This document shows, piece after piece, positions 4,837 to 8,159 of a DNA stretch of 8,159 bases (the stretch's first letter is position 1; every line of letters starts with the position of its first letter). The position numbers were made by a program, and so were the translations under genes. The DNA comes from an uncultured Collinsella sp. (lineage in GTDB: Bacteria > Actinomycetota > Coriobacteriia > Coriobacteriales > Coriobacteriaceae): contig URVF01000063.1 in assembly GCA_900551185.1 (NCBI GenBank), positions 1-8,159 of the forward strand, read 5' to 3'. The notes beneath the pieces were generated by a model that worked only from the letters and a program-made list of their open reading frames with translations, made no database searches and was not told where the DNA came from.

Positions 4837-6936
4837 TTAGGCGTTCTTGCTCATGACCTCGTCCACGATGGACTTGGGCGCGGGCTCATAAGAGTCGAAC
4901 TGCATCGTGTAGGATGCACGGCCCTGGGTCTGGGAGCGAAGGTCGGTAGCGTAACCGAACATCTCGCCCAGCGGCACCTTGGCACGGATGAGCTTGCTGT
5001 TCTTGCGATCCTCCATACCCTCGATCTTGCCGCGGCGACCGGAGAGGTTGCCCATAACGTCGCCCATGTACTGCTCGGGGGTCTCGACCTCGACAGCCAT
5101 GATCGGCTCGAGCAGCTGCGGATCGGACTTCTTGAGGGCGTCCTTGATAGCCATGGAACCGGCGATCTTGAAGGCGGCCTCGGAGGAGTCGACCTCGTGG
5201 TAAGAACCGTCGAACAGGGTGACCTTGACGTCGAGGACCGGGAAGCCGGCGATAACACCGGTGTTCAGGGCCTCCTGGATGCCCTTGTCGATGGACGGGA
5301 TGTACTCCTTGGGCACGACGCCGCCGACGATAGCGTTGACGAACTCGTAGCCGAAGCCCTCCTCCATCTTCTCGAGCTTGATGACGGCGTGGCCGTACTG
5401 ACCGCGACCGCCGGACTGGCGGACGAACTTGCCCTCAGCCTTCTCGACGTCGTGACCAGCGGTCTCGCGGTAGGCAACCTGGGGCTTACCAACGTTAGCG
5501 TCAACCTTGAACTCGCGGAGCAGACGGTCGACGATGATCTCGAGGTGCAGCTCGCCCATGCCGGCGATGATGGTCTGGCCGGTCTCGTGGTTGGTGGACA
5601 CCTGGAAGGTCGGGTCCTCCTCGGCGAGCTTGGTCAGAGCCAGGGACATCTTGTCCTGCTCGGCCTTGGTCTTGGGCTCGATGGCAACGTCGATAACGGG
5701 CTTAGCGAACTCGATCTTCTCGAGGACGATCTCCTTGCCCTCGGCGCACAGGGTGTCACCGGTGGTGGAGTTCTTGAAGCCGACGCAAGCGACGATGTCG
5801 CCGGCGGCAGCGTCGTCACGGTCGATACGCTCGGCGGCGTTCATCTCGAGGATGCGGCCGAGGCGCTCGCGCTGACCGTTGGAAGCGTTGACAACGTAGG
5901 AGCCGGACTCGGCGCGGCCGGAGTAAACGCGGACATAGGTGAGCTTACCGACGAACGGGTCGGTCATGATCTTAAAGACCAGGCCGGAGAAGGGCTCGTC
6001 GAAGGAAGGATGACGCTGAATCTCCTCGCCGGTGTCCGGATCGGTACCGGTGACGGCCTCGACGTCGAGCGGGCTGGGCAGGTAGTCGACGACAGCGTCG
6101 AGCAGCTCCTGAACGCCCTTGTTCTTGTAGGCGGAGCCCACGAAGACGAGGTTGAGCTCGTTGGCCAGAACGCCCTTGCGCAGAGCAGCCTTGAGCTCCT
6201 CGACGGTGAAGTCCTCCTCCATGAGGATCTTCTCCATGAGCTCGTCGTCAAAGCTGGCAGCAGCGTCGAGGAGCTCCTCGCGCTTGGTGGCAGCGATGTC
6301 GGCAAACTCAGCCGGAATCTCGTCCATCGGCTCGGGGTAGGTCATGCCCTTCTCGTCGGCCTTGAAGTCCCATGCAGTCATGGTGACCAGGTCGATGACG
6401 CCCCAGAAGTTGTCCTCGGCGCCCATCGGGACCTGAGCGGCCACGGCGTTGGCGTCGAGACGATCCTTCATGGTCTCGATAGCGTTGAAGAAGTCAGCGC
6501 CCACGCGGTCATACTTGTTGATGAAGGCGATGCGGGGGACGTTGAAGGTGGAAGCCTGACGCCAAACGGTCTCAGACTGGGGCTGAACGCCGGCAACGGC
6601 GTCGAAGACGGCGACAGCGCCATCGAGGACGCGCAGGCAGCGCTCGACCTCGGCGGTGAAGTCAACGTGGCCCGGGGTGTCGATGATCTGGATGCGGTAG
6701 TCCTTACCGTCCTTGTTCCAGAAGCACGTGGTAGCAGCGGACGTAATGGTTACGCCGCGCTCCTGCTCCTGAACCATCCAGTCCATGGTGGCAGCGCCCT
6801 CATGGACCTCACCGATCTTGTGGGTCTTACCGGTGTAGTAAAGAATACGCTCGGTCGTGGTGGTCTTACCGGCATCGATGTGAGCCATGATGCCGATGTT
6901 ACGGGTATCGGAAAGCTTGTACTTAGGCTTAGCCAT
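4837..6936 (-). CDS. fusA: Elongation factor G
   Basis: EF-G is the cytosolic GTPase that drives ribosomal translocation and, with RRF, ribosome recycling. The 699-aa length is standard. The GTPase motifs are all present: G1 AHIDAGKTT (18-26), G2 RGVTITSA (60-67), G3 DTPGHVDF (86-93), and G4 NKYD (140-143). The G5-like GSAYKNKGV stretch follows before domain II, and domains IV-V contain [10 protein letters not shown] and the GRRGKIEGM loop. G4 has Tyr where NKMD is usual, which keeps the critical Asn, Lys and Asp. The ATG at 6936 has AAGGAA 5 nt upstream, and the rpsG stop is 19 nt before. Codons ending in A are scarce, as expected for a highly expressed gene, and this explains a long empty frame on the opposite strand. 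Confidence 0.98.
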   Translation of the reverse strand: MAKPKYKLSDTRNIGIMAHIDAGKTTTTERILYYTGKTHKIGEVHEGAATMDWMVQEQERGVTITSAATTCFWNKDGKDYRIQIIDTPGHVDFTAEVERCLRVLDGAVAVFDAVAGVQPQSETVWRQASTFNVPRIAFINKYDRVGADFFNAIETMKDRLDANAVAAQVPMGAEDNFWGVIDLVTMTAWDFKADEKGMTYPEPMDEIPAEFADIAATKREELLDAAASFDDELMEKILMEEDFTVEELKAALRKGVLANELNLVFVGSAYKNKGVQELLDAVVDYLPSPLDVEAVTGTDPDTGEEIQRHPSFDEPFSGLVFKIMTDPFVGKLTYVRVYSGRAESGSYVVNASNGQRERLGRILEMNAAERIDRDDAAAGDIVACVGFKNSTTGDTLCAEGKEIVLEKIEFAKPVIDVAIEPKTKAEQDKMSLALTKLAEEDPTFQVSTNHETGQTIIAGMGELHLEIIVDRLLREFKVDANVGKPQVAYRETAGHDVEKAEGKFVRQSGGRGQYGHAVIKLEKMEEGFGYEFVNAIVGGVVPKEYIPSIDKGIQEALNTGVIAGFPVLDVKVTLFDGSYHEVDSSEAAFKIAGSMAIKDALKKSDPQLLEPIMAVEVETPEQYMGDVMGNLSGRRGKIEGMEDRKNSKLIRAKVPLGEMFGYATDLRSQTQGRASYTMQFDSYEPAPKSIVDEVMSKNA

Positions 6937-6955
6937 GTTAGTTCCTTACCTTAAC

Positions 6956-7429
6956 TTACCAACGATAGTGAGAGAACGCGCGGTTGGCCTCGGCCATCTT
7001 GAAGACGTCCTCACGCTTCTTGACGGAAGCGCCCAGGCCGTTGGAAGCATCGAGGATCTCGTTGGCGAGACGCTCGGCCATGGTCTTCTCCTTGCGAGCG
7101 CGGGAGAAGTTGACGATCCAGCGGATACCCAGAGCGGTGGAACGACGGGAGTTGACCTCCATCGGGACCTGATAGGTAGCGCCACCGACACGCTTGGGCT
7201 TAACCTCGAGCGTGGGCTTGACGTTGTCCATAGCCTTCTTAAAGGTAGCGAGAGCGTCGCCACCCTCGGACTTCTCGGCAACGATCTCGAAAGCGGTGTA
7301 AACGATGCGCTCAGCGGTGGCCTTCTTGCCGTCAAGAAGGACCTTGTTGATGAGCTGAGTCACCAGGCGGTTGTTGTAAACGGCGTCAGGCTGAACCTCA
7401 CGACGATTAGCTGCTGCACGACGCGGCAT
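6956..7429 (-). CDS. rpsG: 30S ribosomal protein S7
   Basis: S7 nucleates assembly of the 30S head by binding the 3' major domain of 16S rRNA. The protein has 157 aa, close to the usual 156. It begins [15 protein letters not shown], and shows [14 protein letters not shown], the [19 protein letters not shown] region and the C-terminal [13 protein letters not shown]. The ATG at 7429 has a strong AAGGAGAT 5 nt upstream. It is the second gene of the operon, 73 nt after rpsL and 19 nt before fusA. In E. coli S7 represses its own operon through the S12-S7 intercistronic RNA; a hairpin lies in the same place here. Confidence 0.98.
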   Translation of the reverse strand: MPRRAAANRREVQPDAVYNNRLVTQLINKVLLDGKKATAERIVYTAFEIVAEKSEGGDALATFKKAMDNVKPTLEVKPKRVGGATYQVPMEVNSRRSTALGIRWIVNFSRARKEKTMAERLANEILDASNGLGASVKKREDVFKMAEANRAFSHYRW

Positions 7430-7451
7430 GTGAAATCTCCTTAAGTGTCTA

Positions 7452-7477
7452 CCGTGCGGCCCTTAGGCGGCACACGG
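7452..7477 (-). promoter_or_regulatory. Hairpin in the rpsL-rpsG spacer, possible S7 feedback site
   Basis: On the minus strand CCGTGTG pairs with CGCACGG (7 bp with one G-U), then a one-base bulge and two G-C pairs close a 7-nt loop. It lies 22 nt upstream of the rpsG start in the 73-nt spacer. The position matches the S7 translational feedback site of the E. coli str operon; no sequence match to that site is claimed. Confidence 0.4.
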
Positions 7478-7502
7478 CGAAAGTATCAAAACGTTATCTG
7501 GC

Positions 7503-7880
7503 TTATTTAGCCTTGGGGCGCTTAGCACCGTACTTGGAACGGGCCTGCATACGGTTCTGGACCGGAGCAGCGTCGTAGGCGCCACGGATGACGTGATAAC
7601 GGACACCAGGGAGGTCACGGACACGACCGCCGCGGACGAGCACGATGGAGTGCTCCTGCAGGTTGTGGCCCTCACCCGGGATGTAAGCGGTAACTTCGAT
7701 GCCGTTGACAAGGCGAACACGGGCAACCTTACGAAGAGCCGAGTTCGGCTTCTTGGGGCTCGTGGTGAAGACACGGGTGCACACGCCGCGCTTCTGGGAG
7801 TTGTGCTGCAGAGCAGCGTTCTTGGACTTCTTGGGCACGGAACGACGGCCCTGGCGAACCAGCTGGTTAATAGTAGGCAA
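7503..7880 (-). CDS. rpsL: 30S ribosomal protein S12
   Basis: S12 lies at the decoding centre of the 30S subunit, affects accuracy and is the classical streptomycin-resistance locus. The protein has 125 aa. It begins [13 protein letters not shown], and holds [19 protein letters not shown] (Lys43 and Lys44 as usual), the conserved [11 protein letters not shown] with the Asp-free hydrophilic loop, and [14 protein letters not shown]. Position 88 is Arg (codon CGT at 7619-7617) where Lys is typical. The start codon is TTG (7880-7878) with AAGGAG 6 nt upstream; no alternative ATG fits. It is the first gene of the operon, with a leader of about 87 nt from the predicted start of transcription. Confidence 0.98.
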   Translation of the reverse strand: MPTINQLVRQGRRSVPKKSKNAALQHNSQKRGVCTRVFTTSPKKPNSALRKVARVRLVNGIEVTAYIPGEGHNLQEHSIVLVRGGRVRDLPGVRYHVIRGAYDAAPVQNRMQARSKYGAKRPKAK

Positions 7881-7886
7881 AGCGTA

Positions 7887-7892
7887 CTCCTT
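7887..7892 (-). promoter_or_regulatory. Ribosome binding site that fixes the TTG start of rpsL
   Basis: AAGGAG on the minus strand, 6 nt before TTG at 7880. The spacing and the conserved MPTINQLVR start of S12 identify the non-ATG initiator. Confidence 0.88.
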
Positions 7893-7936
7893 CTCGAATG
7901 ATTCCAGCTTTCTGTAAAGTGCAACGGCTTGAATCG

Positions 7937-7954
7937 AGGGGTCAGCATCCCCCT
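7937..7954 (-). other. Small hairpin in the rpsL leader
   Basis: AGGGG pairs with CCCCT around an 8-nt loop in the untranslated leader of the str transcript, about 13 nt after the predicted transcription start. The stem is short but all G-C after the first pair. Its role is unknown; it may protect the 5' end or be chance. Confidence 0.35.
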
Positions 7955-7973
7955 ACGAAACACGCAGTTCGAT

Positions 7974-8002
7974 AGGATACGTGGCGTTAGCTGTGCCGTC
8001 AA
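7974..8002 (-). promoter_or_regulatory. Promoter of the rpsL-rpsG-fusA-rpsJ operon
   Basis: On the minus strand TTGACG (8002-7997), a 17-nt spacer and TATCCT (7979-7974). This is a good primary-sigma promoter with optimal spacing, about 94 nt upstream of the rpsL start codon and downstream of a terminator. Both facts favour it as the main promoter of the operon. Confidence 0.8.
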
Positions 8003-8053
8003 CAGACCACGCCGCCGGGCGTATCCCAAAATAGCCATATTTCCGCAAAGCCT

Positions 8054-8093
8054 ACACAAAAGGAATCCCCTCCTGTGCGCGGGGGCGGATTCC
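8054..8093 (-). terminator. Intrinsic terminator of an off-window upstream gene
   Basis: The inverted repeat GGAATCC (8062-8068) and GGATTCC (8087-8093) is extended inward by CCTCC against GGGGG with one bulged C, giving about 12 pairs around a TGTGCGC loop. On the minus strand TTTTGTGT follows (8061-8054). It would end a transcript entering from beyond 8118; in many actinobacteria rpoC lies upstream of rpsL, but only about 25 genomic bases remain, so that gene cannot be identified. A TAA on the minus strand at 8116-8114 could be its stop. Confidence 0.75.
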
Positions 8094-8118
8094 CGGCCCG
8101 GGCGGCCCGCTGTTTAAG

Positions 8119-8159
8119 CTGTCTCTTATACACATCTGACGCTGCCGACGATCTTACGC
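8119..8159 (-). other. Illumina Nextera i5 adapter, reverse orientation (library artefact)
   Basis: This is the exact reverse complement of bases 8-48: mosaic end (8119-8137), Read 1 arm (8138-8151) and the complement of index GCGTAAGA (8152-8159). Genomic sequence ends at 8118. Together the ends form a perfect 41-bp inverted terminal repeat that is wholly synthetic. Confidence 0.98.

Noticed and set aside
4567..6954. A 795-codon open frame on the plus strand opposite fusA and rpsJ
   Set aside because: It mirrors the fusA coding frame. Stops on the opposite strand need TTA, CTA or TCA codons in fusA, which this highly biased gene avoids. The translation is low-complexity, rich in Leu, Val, Asp and Gly, with no recognisable domain or ribosome site.
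7463..8059. 198-codon minus-strand frame overlapping rpsL
   Set aside because: It is an out-of-frame shadow of rpsL that runs through the promoter; it is Ser/Arg/Thr-rich and has no motif.
1..8159. Tn5-like transposon bounded by 41-bp inverted repeats
   Set aside because: The repeats include the sequencing index and Read 1 arm, there is no transposase, and the interior is core housekeeping genes cut mid-gene.

Overview
The window reads as a short genomic contig from a GC-rich (roughly 60% by eye) bacterium, most likely an actinobacterium of the Coriobacteriia type (Collinsella and relatives). This rests on protein flavour and on the FabK-type fatty-acid cluster next to an actinobacterial-looking str operon; it is an inference, since no rRNA or other taxonomic marker is present. 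Both contig ends are not biological. Bases 1-48 and 8119-8159 are Illumina Nextera library adapter (i5 index, transposon arm and the 19-bp Tn5 mosaic end), so genomic sequence runs only from 49 to 8118.

Left half (49-3482, minus strand): a type II fatty-acid synthesis operon in the order fabH, acpP, fabK, fabD, fabG. FabG is cut off after about 70 codons by the adapter. FabD makes malonyl-ACP, FabH condenses it with an acyl-CoA primer to start chains, FabG reduces the keto group and FabK does the final enoyl reduction, all on the acyl carrier protein AcpP. The genes are tightly packed (2-nt gap, 13-nt overlap). Upstream of fabH lie two nearly identical 18-bp dyad repeats that flank a candidate core promoter and look like repressor operators.

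Middle (3483-4446): birA, a biotin-protein ligase without a DNA-binding domain, is divergent from the fab operon and shares its control region. Its usual target is the biotin carrier protein of acetyl-CoA carboxylase, which supplies malonyl-CoA to FabD, so the pairing makes metabolic sense. A strong intrinsic terminator then separates birA from the convergent ribosomal operon.

Right half (4468-8118, minus strand): a str-type operon rpsL, rpsG, fusA, rpsJ, with a clear promoter (TTGACG, 17 nt, TATCCT) and an upstream terminator closing an off-window gene. The usual tuf is missing between fusA and rpsJ, and rpsJ is followed by a terminator instead of rplC, so S10 is detached from its normal operon. 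rpsL and rpsJ both begin with TTG. S12 carries Arg at position 88, where Lys is usual and where Lys-to-Arg is a known streptomycin-resistance change.

No mobile element, CRISPR array, RNA gene or evidently new system is visible. The points most worth checking are the paired operators at the fab/birA control region, the rearranged str/S10 gene order, the S12 residue 88 and the adapter ends.
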